From Nocardioides sp. TRM66260-LWL (GTDB taxonomy: Bacteria > Actinomycetota > Actinomycetes > Propionibacteriales > Nocardioidaceae): a stretch of DNA of 64,000 nt. The notes beneath the pieces are model-generated. The model worked only from the letters and a program-made list of their open reading frames with translations, was not told the DNA's origin and did not search any database. A program made the translations under genes and the position numbers. How positions within the stretch are numbered: position 1 is the first letter of the stretch; every line of letters begins with the position of its first letter. Of the stretch, positions 34,319-42,324 are shown piece by piece. The stretch is from contig NZ_JAIQZK010000006.1 of NCBI RefSeq assembly GCF_020075545.1, forward strand, positions 124,001 to 188,000, written 5' to 3'.

Positions 34319-37300
34319 CACCGGCCCTGCTCGGCGTCGAGGAGGGGCGTCCAGAGCCGGTGGGCGAGCGCGCCGAAGCGGGTGCGCTCGTCGTCGACCT
34401 CCTCGCCCGGACGCGGCGGCTCCAGCCCGGGCAGGACGCCGTCGGGCCACAGGCGCCGCCACGCGGCCTGGGACCGCTCGCCGGGGAAGCGGCCGTCGTC
34501 CCAGCTCCACTGGCGCGCCCGGTCGAGGGCCTCGCCGGCGGCCACGCGCGTGCGCCGCCGGGTGACGTAGTCGAAGGAGGTCTTCAGCGGCAGCGGCAGG
34601 GGCTCCGCCAGCCCGGCGTCGCGCAGCGCGACCAGCGCGCGGAGGTGGCCGAGGGCGGTGTGGTCGACCGGACCGAGCAGCGAGCGGCCGACGGGGTCGG
34701 GGCTGCGACCGTTCTGGTGCCGGCCGAGGGTGTGGGCGGTCCAGACGTGGTCGTCGTGCCCCGCGGTGAGCGCCAGCAGCCGGATCCACGAGCGCAGGCG
34801 GTCCTTGGCGCCGAGTCGCGAGTAGGAGACGGCCACGAGCCGGTCGCCGAAGACCTCCGGCACCGTGCCCCGCAGGCGCCGCCCCTCGCCGAGGTCGAGG
34901 TCGACGTCGACCGCGGAGCCCGGGCGGGTGCGCAGCTCGCGCGCGGCCTCGGCGATCGGCCCGGCCTCGCGGACGATCGTCTGGAGCCGGCGCCAGCCGA
35001 GCTGGCGCGGCGGCAGCACGCCGCGTCGCCACTCCTGCTCGCGCACCTGCGCGACGGGTACCCCGGCCAGGAGGTCGTGCAGCACCCGGTCGCCGACCGA
35101 CCAGGCGGCGAGGGCGTCGATCTCGACCGGCAGGGCGTCGTCGAGCGGCGGGTCGTCGTCGTCGAGCCCGACCTGGAGCCGCTGACGCAGCAGCCCGGCC
35201 GCCGGATCGGCCCAGAAGCGCAGGAGGTCGTCGAGGGCGACGTCCGCCCGGGGCGCCGGCGGGAGGGGGTCGCGCAGCGCGGGCACGGCGACGCGGGGCT
35301 CGCGCGCGGCGCGGGCGCCGGCCAGCGCCGCGACGTCGAAGGAGAAGGCCTCGGAGCCCTGGAGCGCGCCGGCCACGTGGTTGCGCGGGTCGAAGGCCTG
35401 GAGCGGGTGGCGGACGGTGACGGCCGCGGAGACCGAGCGGCCGCGCTCCCCCGGGCTGGCCGTGCGGTCGAGCGCGTCGAGGAGCTCGCCCAGCGGCACC
35501 GCGGGCGGCCGGGGCTGGCCGGAGACCTCGTCGGCGCCGGTGAAGGCCACCACCAGCGTCTCGCCCGCGGCGAGGACGGCGTCGAGCAGGAGCTGGCGGT
35601 CCTCGCTGCGCGGATCGCGCTCGCCGGTGAGCGGCTCGCGGGCGAGCACGTCGTCGCCGTCGGGGATGCCGACGCGCGGGAACGCGCCGTCGTCGAGGCC
35701 GAGCAGGCACACCACCCGATGCGGCACCGAGCGCATCGGCACCATGGTGCAGACGGTGAGCGTGCCGGTGCGGAAGCTGGCGCGGGTGGGCCGGGCGCCG
35801 AGCCGGTCGGCGAGCAGCGCGCGCACGTCGCTGAGCCGCAGCGCGACGTCGAGCCGCCCGGCCGCGCCCTCGCGCACGCGGGCCAGCTCGCGCTGCAGCT
35901 GGCCCTGCTGCCAGGCGTCGTCGCGGGTGGTGGTGGCCAGGGACGCGACGGATTCCTCGAGCGCCGTCAGCCAGTCGGCCAGCGGCTGCGGGCCCGCCAG
36001 GCGCGCGAGCGCCGCGCGCAGCCGCGCGAGCAGCTCGGCCAGGCGGCCCGCGAGCTCGATCTGCCCGGACCCGACGTCGTCGAGCGGCAGGACCTTGTCG
36101 AGCCAGAGCCCGGAGTCGTCGGAGAGCGCGACGCCGGTGAGCAGCCGGTCGAGGCCGAGCTCCCACGTGTTGGCGACGACGTCGCCGAGACCCACCTCGG
36201 CCCGCTGCGCGACGTCGAGCCCCCACCGCACCCCGGCCACCCGCACCCACTCGACGAGCTGGTGCAGGTCGTCGTCGGAGAGCCCGAACCGCTCGCGCAC
36301 CGGCTCGAGCGCGGCGAGGTCGAGCACCGCGGAGGCCGTGACGCGGCCGTCGGCGAGGGCCAGCAGGCCCGCGACGACGTCGAGCAGCGGGTTGGTGGCC
36401 GTGAGGGCGCGGTCGGCCAGCCGCACCCGCAGCCGGTGGCCGGGGTGGGCGGCGTCGCCCTGCCCGAGGAGGCCGAGGTCGGCCAGGCCGAACGAGGCCG
36501 CGACCAGCGGGGCGTACGCCTCGACGTCGGGGCACATGACGAGCACGTCGCGCGGCTCGAGCGTGGGGTCGTCGGCGAGCAGGCCGAGCAGCACCTCGCG
36601 CAGCACCTCGACCTGGCGGGCCGGGCCGTGGCAGGCGTGCACCTGCACCGAGCGGTCGTCGGGACGCAGGACGCGCTCCGCGCGGAGCGCGGGCGGAGCG
36701 GGCTCGTCGGCCTCGAGGTCGGCCTGCAGCCAGCCGAGCAGCGTGCCGGGCCGAGGTGGCGTCGGGTCCGCGGCGACGGGCTCGTCGAGCAGGCCGTCGG
36801 CGACGGCGAGGGTGCGCTGGAGCTCGCGGACGTCACGGCCGAGCGTGGCCAGGAGCGGGTGCCGCACCAGCCGGTGCGACCCCTCGCCGCGGCGTCGCAC
36901 CGGCCCCTCGGCGACGTGCGGCGCGAGCCGGCGCCACAGCGCCGGGGACGGGTGCGGGAGCCACAGGTGCACCGCGCGGTGCGCCCCGAGCGCGGCGAGC
37001 AGCTCGACGTCGGTGCGGCTGAGCCGGGTGTGGCCGAAGAGCGAGAGCCGGGAGGGCAGCGTGACGCCGGCGGTGCCGGCGCGCAGGGCGGCGACCGCCG
37101 CGTGCCGCTCGTGCAGCGGCGGGGCGTCGACCCGGCTCAGCACGGCGCGCCACAGCGGCGGCTGCCAGGCGAGGTCGTCGGGCAGGTCGTCGGGATCGTC
37201 GGGCTGCCCCGCGAGGACGGCTCCGCTCCACCGGGCGAGCAGGTCGGGACGCTGCGCGGCGTACGCGGCCAGGAGCCGGGCCAGGCGCTGCGCGAGCGCC

Positions 37301-37698
37301 ACGCGGCGTCCCGACCGCAGCTCGGCGTCCTCGCCGGTCCGCCCCGCGCCGAGATGACGCGCCAGCGGCGCCGCCCACGTCTCGCCCAGCGAGGCGTCCA
37401 GCGCCTCGAGGACGGCCCAGGTGAGCCGCTCGGGCGCGAACGGGTCGCGCTCGCGGGTGCCGGTGATCTCGGCGAACAGCGACCACGGGGCGCGCAGGTC
37501 GATGCCGGCGCACACGCCGTCGCCCGCCCGCGCGCCGAGCCGGTGCGAGAGCCGCTGGCTGAGCCAGCGCTCGACCCCCGCCGCCGGCACCACCACCAGC
37601 TCGCGGGCGAACGGGTCGTCCAGCGGCTGCGCCAGCAGCTCGCCGAGGGCGTCGGCGAGCTGGTCGGTGCGGGTGGCGCGATGGAGGTGCAGCGGCAC
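34315..37698 (-). CDS. recC: RecBCD exonuclease V, RecC (Chi-recognition) subunit
   Basis: This 1127-aa protein matches RecC along its length: the N-terminal VVVPAAGVERWLSQRLSHRLGARAG region, RLSLFGHTRL, VLVMCPDVEAYAPLVAASFG, the central VCTMVPMRSVPHRVVCLLGLDDGAFPR block, and a C-terminal nuclease-like fold without the catalytic triad. RecC holds the three subunits together and scans for Chi. It is the first gene of recC-recB-recD, with both junctions overlapping by 4 bp, so the subunits should be made in step. The GTG at 37698 is the first start in frame with the conserved N-terminus MPLHLHRA. Confidence 0.95.
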   Translation of the reverse strand: MPLHLHRATRTDQLADALGELLAQPLDDPFARELVVVPAAGVERWLSQRLSHRLGARAGDGVCAGIDLRAPWSLFAEITGTRERDPFAPERLTWAVLEALDASLGETWAAPLARHLGAGRTGEDAELRSGRRVALAQRLARLLAAYAAQRPDLLARWSGAVLAGQPDDPDDLPDDLAWQPPLWRAVLSRVDAPPLHERHAAVAALRAGTAGVTLPSRLSLFGHTRLSRTDVELLAALGAHRAVHLWLPHPSPALWRRLAPHVAEGPVRRRGEGSHRLVRHPLLATLGRDVRELQRTLAVADGLLDEPVAADPTPPRPGTLLGWLQADLEADEPAPPALRAERVLRPDDRSVQVHACHGPARQVEVLREVLLGLLADDPTLEPRDVLVMCPDVEAYAPLVAASFGLADLGLLGQGDAAHPGHRLRVRLADRALTATNPLLDVVAGLLALADGRVTASAVLDLAALEPVRERFGLSDDDLHQLVEWVRVAGVRWGLDVAQRAEVGLGDVVANTWELGLDRLLTGVALSDDSGLWLDKVLPLDDVGSGQIELAGRLAELLARLRAALARLAGPQPLADWLTALEESVASLATTTRDDAWQQGQLQRELARVREGAAGRLDVALRLSDVRALLADRLGARPTRASFRTGTLTVCTMVPMRSVPHRVVCLLGLDDGAFPRVGIPDGDDVLAREPLTGERDPRSEDRQLLLDAVLAAGETLVVAFTGADEVSGQPRPPAVPLGELLDALDRTASPGERGRSVSAAVTVRHPLQAFDPRNHVAGALQGSEAFSFDVAALAGARAAREPRVAVPALRDPLPPAPRADVALDDLLRFWADPAAGLLRQRLQVGLDDDDPPLDDALPVEIDALAAWSVGDRVLHDLLAGVPVAQVREQEWRRGVLPPRQLGWRRLQTIVREAGPIAEAARELRTRPGSAVDVDLDLGEGRRLRGTVPEVFGDRLVAVSYSRLGAKDRLRSWIRLLALTAGHDDHVWTAHTLGRHQNGRSPDPVGRSLLGPVDHTALGHLRALVALRDAGLAEPLPLPLKTSFDYVTRRRTRVAAGEALDRARQWSWDDGRFPGERSQAAWRRLWPDGVLPGLEPPRPGEEVDDERTRFGALAHRLWTPLLDAEQGRW

Positions 37699-37807
37699 GC
37701 GGGCTACTCAAGCAGAGCGCGCCGACAGCCCGCCCGCGAGACCCGTCCGTCATCCCCAGGTCCGCGGCGGACCCGGCGCCGGCACGCCGCGATCGGCGCG
37801 ATCGGGG

Positions 37808-38290
37808 TCAGCCGGCGCGGTACGCCTCGTCGGCCCGCGCGGTCTCCCGGGCGAGCTCGGCCACCGCCTCGGGACGCCCGTGGAAGCGCCGGTAGCTGTA
37901 GACGATCAGCCCGAGCGCGATCAGCGCCGAGGCGATCTGCGTGGTGCCGGTGGCCACGCCCCCCGGCAGCCACCACCGCTCGTGCACCGGCCACCACGAC
38001 GGGACGTCGGGCTGGCTGATCCACAGCACGCCGGCCGGGATCAGCGCCAGGGCGAACACGGTGGAGGCGACGATGCGCGGCCACGTCTCGACGCTCTCGG
38101 CGGCGCCCTTGAGCGCGCGGTACTTGACGGGGTCGAGGCGCCGCTCGGCCCACTCGTACTGCTGGGAGAGCACTGCGAGCGCCGCGAAGATCATCAGCAG
38201 GCCCGGGCCGGGGAGCACCAGGGCCGCGACGCCGGCCACGAGCAGGCCCCAGCCGACGATCTCGAGGGCGACGCGACGCGCGGCGTTCAT
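37808..38290 (-). CDS. PGPGW / TIGR02611-type membrane protein
   Basis: This 160-aa membrane protein has an N-terminal segment VGWGLLVAGVAALVLPGPGLLMIFAALAVLSQQYEWAERRL, the signature of the PGPGW family (PGPG near residues 27-30). Two further hydrophobic segments follow, then a soluble basic/acidic tail. The function is unknown. The ATG at 38290 follows a perfect TATCCT -10-like hexamer by 6 nt, so the transcript is probably leaderless. The longer in-frame extension to 39553 is a shadow of genes on the other strand. Confidence 0.88.
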   Translation of the reverse strand: MNAARRVALEIVGWGLLVAGVAALVLPGPGLLMIFAALAVLSQQYEWAERRLDPVKYRALKGAAESVETWPRIVASTVFALALIPAGVLWISQPDVPSWWPVHERWWLPGGVATGTTQIASALIALGLIVYSYRRFHGRPEAVAELARETARADEAYRAG

Positions 38291-38479
38291 GGCCCGAGGA
38301 TACCGGGGCGGACCAGCCCCGCCGAGGCCCCTCATCGGCCGTCCCGGGGACGACCTGAGGCCTGGTCCAGACGCCTCCGGCGACCTCGTCGCAACCCGTC
38401 CGCGGGCGCCGTCGGCGGCCCTAGCCTCGCCCGAGGACTGCCGTGGGCGGAGGGGCTCGCGGCCCGAGGAGGGAGACCC

Positions 38480-39334
38480 ATGAAGCGTTCGCTCACGCGC
38501 GCCTTCGCCACGCTGTGCGTCACCGTCGGAGTGACGGTCGCCGGTGGTGGCCTGGCCGCGACCCAGGCGCAGGCGGCCCACGCCGTCGCGCCCCACACCA
38601 CCGTCGTCGCGCCCCGGGTGACCGTGGCCGCGTCCGACTGCAGCGCCGAGAAGTCGGCCGACGCCAAGGCGGCCAAGGCCCGCAAGGCGGCCTGGACGAA
38701 GGTCAAGCGCGACCGCGCGGCGGTCAAGAAGGCGCAGCGGTCCTACGACCGGGCCCAGACGACGAAGGGCAAGGCCAAGGCCAAGAAGCGGGTCACGGCC
38801 GCGAAGAAGCAGCTGAAGCGCGACCAGAGGGCCCACCAGAAGGCCGTCGCCCGCAACAAGGCCACGCAGCGGAAGCTGAAGGAGTGCCAGCAGGGGCCGG
38901 CCAACCCGCTCCAGGCGTCCTGCGACGCCGGCCTGCCGCAGCAGGTCTGCGACGCCTACGGCACCCTGCCGTCGTTCCAGGCGCCGCAGCCTGGCACCAG
39001 CCCGATCCAGACGCTGTGCACCATCGGGCTGCCGCAGGCGATCTGCGACGCCGCGGCCGCGCTGCCGAACCCGGCGGACGGCGTCAGCGCCCTCCAGCCG
39101 CTGTGCGACGCGGGCCTGCCGCAGGCGATCTGCGACCTCGCCTCCGGCAAGACCCCGAGCGCGCCGAGCCTGCCGGGCGTCCCCGGCATCTCGGGCCTGC
39201 CCGTGCCGTCCATCCCGGGCTTCCCGGCGTTCCCGGGTCTGCCGGCGCTGCCGGGCATCGACGGCGCGCCCGTCGTGGGCGACGTGCTGAGCGCCCTGTG
39301 CAGCCTCGTCCAGCTGCCGATCTGCCCGAACTGA
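38480..39334 (+). CDS. Secreted coiled-coil protein with repeated CDAGLPQxICD motif
   Basis: This 284-aa protein has a Sec signal peptide (about residues 1-32), a Lys/Ala-rich coiled-coil (about 60-135) bracketed by single Cys, and then four Cys-pair repeats. Three of these read like L-x-x-x-C-D-A-G-L-P-Q-x-I-C-D and a fourth, degenerate one ends the protein (CSLVQLPIC). Between repeats three and four lies a Pro/Gly-rich stretch (GVPGISGLP and similar). No family is recognised. The ATG at 38480 has a strong ribosome site (GAGGAGGGAG). TAGCCT at 38422-38427 is a possible -10. A strong terminator follows. Confidence 0.8.
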   Translation: MKRSLTRAFATLCVTVGVTVAGGGLAATQAQAAHAVAPHTTVVAPRVTVAASDCSAEKSADAKAAKARKAAWTKVKRDRAAVKKAQRSYDRAQTTKGKAKAKKRVTAAKKQLKRDQRAHQKAVARNKATQRKLKECQQGPANPLQASCDAGLPQQVCDAYGTLPSFQAPQPGTSPIQTLCTIGLPQAICDAAAALPNPADGVSALQPLCDAGLPQAICDLASGKTPSAPSLPGVPGISGLPVPSIPGFPAFPGLPALPGIDGAPVVGDVLSALCSLVQLPICPN

Positions 39335-39374
39335 CGGGCTGACGGGCTGACGGGCTGACGCACCCCGGACGCGC

Positions 39375-39406
39375 GACGCCCCCGACCCGTGCGGGTCGGG
39401 GGCGTC
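39375..39406. terminator. Bidirectional terminator between secreted protein and terC
   Basis: Perfect 14-bp arms GACGCCCCCGACCC and GGGTCGGGGGCGTC enclose a 4-nt loop. It lies between convergent genes (ends at 39334 and 39421). Just before it the unit CTGACGGG is repeated in tandem from about 39332 to 39358. Confidence 0.85.
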
Positions 39407-39420
39407 GTCGTCCAGCGGGG

Positions 39421-40422
39421 TCAGCCGACCGGCTGGTGCTCCCGCTCCTCGGCCCGGCGCGAGGCGATGAGGCTGGTGGTGGTCGTGACGAGCAGGACGC
39501 CCACGATCACGCCGAGGGAGGCGAGCGTCGGGATCTCCGGGACGCTGCTCCACACCTTGTGGGCCCAGTGCAGCACCAGCTTGACGCCGATGAACCCGAG
39601 GATCGCGGCGAGGCCGTACGACAGGTGCACGAGCTTCGCCAGGGCGCCCTCGAGCACGAAGTACAGGGCGCGCAGGCCGAGCAGGGCGAAGGCGTTGGTG
39701 GCGAAGACCAGGTAGGGGTCGCCGGTGATGCCGTAGACGGCCGGCACCGAGTCGATCGCGAAGACCAGGTCGGTGGCGAAGACCGCGATCACCACGAGCG
39801 CCAGCGGCGTGAGCGCCCGCCGCGCGCGACCGTCTCCCCCGTCAGCCGTGACGCGGGTGAGCATCTTCGGGCCCTCGTAGTCGTCGGTGACCGGCATCAG
39901 GCGACGGGTGAGCCGGACGATGCGCATGTCGTCGACGTGCACCTCGTGCTCGTCGCCGCGGATCGCGTCGCGCAGCAGCTTCAGGCCGGTGACGAGCAGC
40001 ACCAGGCCGAAGACGAGGAAGACCCAGTCGAACCGGTCCAGGGCCGCCGCGCCCAGGGCGATGAAGATGCCGCGCAGGATCAGCGCGCCGACGATGCCGT
40101 AGAGCAGGACGCGCTGCTGCAGCGCCGCCGGCACGGCGAAGGCCGCGAGCAGCAGCATGAAGACGAAGAGGTTGTCGACGCTGAGCGTCTTCTCCACCAG
40201 GTAGCCGGTGTAGTACTCGACGCCGCGCTCGCTGCCGTGCTGGCTCCAGACGTAGCCGCCGAACGCGAGCGGGAGCGCGATGTAGAAGGCCGACCAGCCG
40301 AGCGCCTCGCGCATCGAGACCTCGTGCGGCTTGCGGGTGGCGATGAAGTCGACGACGAGAAGCGCGACGACGGCGCCGATCGTGACCGCCCACAGGGTGG
40401 GGGTGCCGATGGAGTCGAGCAT
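39421..40422 (-). CDS. TerC-family (Alx/MntX-like) metal exporter
   Basis: This 333-aa integral membrane protein has about nine segments and the TerC motifs: EKTLSVDNLFVFMLL near residue 78 and ATDLVFAIDSVPAVYGITGDPYLVFATNAFALLGLRALYF near residue 220, each with an acidic pair in the membrane. Family members export Mn2+, or load it onto exported proteins. A probable Mn2+-sensing yybP-ykoY riboswitch lies upstream, which fits. The ATG at 40422 is preceded by GAGAGGA within the riboswitch platform. A 12-residue-longer GTG/ATG start would place coding sequence in the riboswitch hairpin and is rejected. Confidence 0.93.
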   Translation of the reverse strand: MLDSIGTPTLWAVTIGAVVALLVVDFIATRKPHEVSMREALGWSAFYIALPLAFGGYVWSQHGSERGVEYYTGYLVEKTLSVDNLFVFMLLLAAFAVPAALQQRVLLYGIVGALILRGIFIALGAAALDRFDWVFLVFGLVLLVTGLKLLRDAIRGDEHEVHVDDMRIVRLTRRLMPVTDDYEGPKMLTRVTADGGDGRARRALTPLALVVIAVFATDLVFAIDSVPAVYGITGDPYLVFATNAFALLGLRALYFVLEGALAKLVHLSYGLAAILGFIGVKLVLHWAHKVWSSVPEIPTLASLGVIVGVLLVTTTTSLIASRRAEEREHQPVG

Positions 40423-40429
40423 GGGGGTC

Positions 40430-40580
40430 CTCTCGAGCGGGTCACGGCGCGCGGGCACCGTGACGAACTCGAGGTCTCTCCCACCCGGCCGCCGGACTCC
40501 GGCGATCGGGCACCCGTCCGGGACGCCGATGGCGACGTCGTACTGACCGGAGCGGGTCGAGGTGGGGATACTCCCCTCGC
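40430..40580 (-). promoter_or_regulatory. yybP-ykoY-like Mn2+ riboswitch upstream of terC
   Basis: Reading the minus strand from 40580, the leader has GCGAGGGGAGTAT, a helix strand CCCACC, GGTCAGTACG, a GC-rich arm, the pairing strand GGTGGG, then GAGAGACCTCG. These are the ordered hallmarks of the yybP-ykoY aptamer, GGGGAGUA and GAGACC loops facing each other. P1 would be CGAGG (about 40575-40579) with CCTCG (40470-40474). Downstream, CTCGAG and CTCGAGAGG enclose the stem GTCACGG/CCGTGAC. This hairpin uses the 3' strand of P1 and buries the ribosome site GAGAGGA. A TAAGAT -10 lies at 40588-40593. Mn2+ binding would thus free translation of terC. Confidence 0.75.
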
Positions 40581-40677
40581 AGTCCGAATCTTAGGCGACC
40601 CTTCCCGCCCGACGCCACTCGTGATCCGCGCTCACCCCTGCAGTGGGCCGCGGCGTCCGGCCGGGGAGACTGGACCC

Positions 40678-41970
40678 GTGACCGCCCGCCCCCTGCCGCC
40701 TCCCGGACCCGACGACGTCCGGGCGGCTGCGGCCGTGCTGCGCGACGTCGTGGAGCCGACGCCGCTGCAGCGCAGCGAGCGGCTCTCCCGGCTGCTGGGG
40801 CTGGAGGTGCACCTCAAGCGCGAGGACCTCCAGGCCGTGCGCAGCTACAAGATCCGCGGCGCGTACACGCTGATCGCCGGGCTGGACGCCGCGCAGCGGG
40901 CGGCCGGGGTCACCTGCGCGAGCGCCGGCAACCACGCGCAGGGCGTCGCCCTGGCCTGCGCCCGCGCCGGCGTGCGCGCCCGGGTGCACCTGCCGCGCAC
41001 GACCCCGCGGCAGAAGCGGGAGCGGGTCGCCGCGCTCGGCGGCGGCTGGGTCGAGGTCGTCGTCGGCGGCGACACCTACGACGAGGCGGCCCGGGCCAGC
41101 CGCGCCTTCGCCGAGGCCACCGGCGCCACCGAGGTGCCGGCCTTCGACGACCCGCGCACGATCGCCGGCCAGGGCACCGTCACCGCCGAGGTGCTGGCCC
41201 AGCTGCCGAGCCCGCCGGACGCGCTCGTGCTGCCGGTGGGCGGCGGCGGGCTGATCGCCGGCGCCCTGGCGCTGCTCGGGAGAACCGGGAGCGCGGGGAG
41301 TGCCAGCGGCGTGCGGGTGATCGGCGCCGAGCCGGCCGGGGCGGCGAGCATGGCCGCCGCGATCGCGGCGGGCGGGCCGGTCGACCTGCCCACCCTCGAC
41401 GGCTTCGTCGACGGCGCGGCCGTGCGGCGCGCCGGCCGGCACACGCACGCGCTCGTCGACGCGCACCGGCCGCCGCTGCTGGCGGTGCCCGAGGGCCTGG
41501 TCTGCGTCGAGATGCTCGACCTCTACCAGTCCGACGGCATCATCGCCGAGCCCGCCGGGGCGCTGGCCACCGCGGCGCTGCGGATGCCCGGGGCGCTGGA
41601 GGCGCTCGGCCTCGCGTCCGGCGCGACGGTGGTGGCGGTGCTCTCGGGCGGCAACAACGACGTGAGCCGCTACGCCGAGGTGGTCGAGCGCGCGCTGGTG
41701 CACGAGGGGCTCAAGCACTACTTCCTGGTGGAGTTCCCGCAGGAGCCGGGCGCACTGCGCCGCTTCCTCGACGAGGTGCTCGGGCCCGACGACGACATCA
41801 CGCTCTTCGAGTACGTCAAGCGCAGCAACCGGGAGACCGGGCCGGCGCTGGTCGGCGTCGAGCTGGCCGACGCCGCGGACCTCGACGGGCTGCTGGCGCG
41901 GATGGCCGACTCGCCGCTGCGGGTCGAGCCGGTGCCCCCGGAGTCGCCGCTGTTCCGCTTCGTGCAGTAG
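40678..41970 (+). CDS. ilvA: Threonine ammonia-lyase (threonine deaminase)
   Basis: This 430-aa PLP enzyme converts threonine to 2-oxobutanoate, the first step to isoleucine. The PLP lysine is in VRSYKIRGAY (about residue 60), the phosphate loop is LPVGGGGLIAG, and SAGNHAQGVA follows the lysine. The C-terminal 85 residues (HYFLVEFPQEPGALRRFLDEVLGP onward) form the single ACT-like regulatory domain of the short actinobacterial type, the site of isoleucine/valine control. The GTG at 40678 follows GAGACT by 6 nt. The long frame upstream overlaps terC on the other strand and is a shadow. The gene converges on a DUF1059 gene 9 bp away. Confidence 0.95.
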   Translation: MTARPLPPPGPDDVRAAAAVLRDVVEPTPLQRSERLSRLLGLEVHLKREDLQAVRSYKIRGAYTLIAGLDAAQRAAGVTCASAGNHAQGVALACARAGVRARVHLPRTTPRQKRERVAALGGGWVEVVVGGDTYDEAARASRAFAEATGATEVPAFDDPRTIAGQGTVTAEVLAQLPSPPDALVLPVGGGGLIAGALALLGRTGSAGSASGVRVIGAEPAGAASMAAAIAAGGPVDLPTLDGFVDGAAVRRAGRHTHALVDAHRPPLLAVPEGLVCVEMLDLYQSDGIIAEPAGALATAALRMPGALEALGLASGATVVAVLSGGNNDVSRYAEVVERALVHEGLKHYFLVEFPQEPGALRRFLDEVLGPDDDITLFEYVKRSNRETGPALVGVELADAADLDGLLARMADSPLRVEPVPPESPLFRFVQ

Positions 41971-41979
41971 CGGACGGCC

Positions 41980-42144
41980 TCAGGTGGCCAGGAGCAGGAT
42001 CAGCTCGCGGTCGTAGGAGCGTCCCGGGTGCTCGGCGGCCAGGTGCTCCTGGGCGCGGGCCACGAGGTCGTCCTCGTCCTCGCCGACCAGGCGGACGCCG
42101 CAGGGGCAGGCGAGGCGGGTGCGCACGCGCGAAGGATCCGTCAT
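41980..42144 (-). CDS. Small DUF1059-like zinc-type protein
   Basis: This 54-aa protein has LACPCGVRLVGEDEDDLVARAQEHLAAEHPGR, the Cys-x-Cys then His pattern of DUF1059, a tiny domain of unknown function found in many actinobacteria and archaea. The two Cys and two His could hold a zinc ion. I start it at the ATG at 42144, where the family domain begins, rather than the longer frame to 42276, which is Arg/Pro-rich and unlike protein. It converges on ilvA. Confidence 0.82.
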   Translation of the reverse strand: MTDPSRVRTRLACPCGVRLVGEDEDDLVARAQEHLAAEHPGRSYDRELILLLAT

Positions 42145-42324
42145 GGGGACGCGTCGCGCAAGGGGTGCCGCGGACGGTCTGGACCATCGCGTGGTCGACC
42201 GGCGAGATGCCGCAGGTCGTCGCAAATCCGGCCGATCAGTCGGTGGACGGCCCCCGCCGCCGGGTCGCCGCGCCATGCCGGCCGACGACCGTCACCAGCC
42301 CCCCGACCCGCACAGGAGTTGACC
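42145..42324. other. Divergent upstream region of the acidic secreted protein
   Basis: I looked here for a riboswitch, since long structured leaders often precede exported actinobacterial proteins. The conserved blocks of the c-di-AMP (ydaO) and cobalamin classes are absent. An AGGAGT ribosome site sits 6 nt before the GTG at 42325. Confidence 0.4.

Noticed and set aside
30920..34570. A plus-strand frame of more than 1200 codons opposite recB, and a similar one opposite recC (34360-38019)
   Set aside because: The minus-strand frames contain every RecB and RecC motif. The plus-strand frames are Arg/Gly/Gln/Val-rich shadows made by high third-position GC, with no motif or ribosome site.
42145..42324. 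c-di-AMP (ydaO) riboswitch before the acidic secreted protein
   Set aside because: The conserved blocks of that class are not present; only generic GC-rich stems can be drawn.
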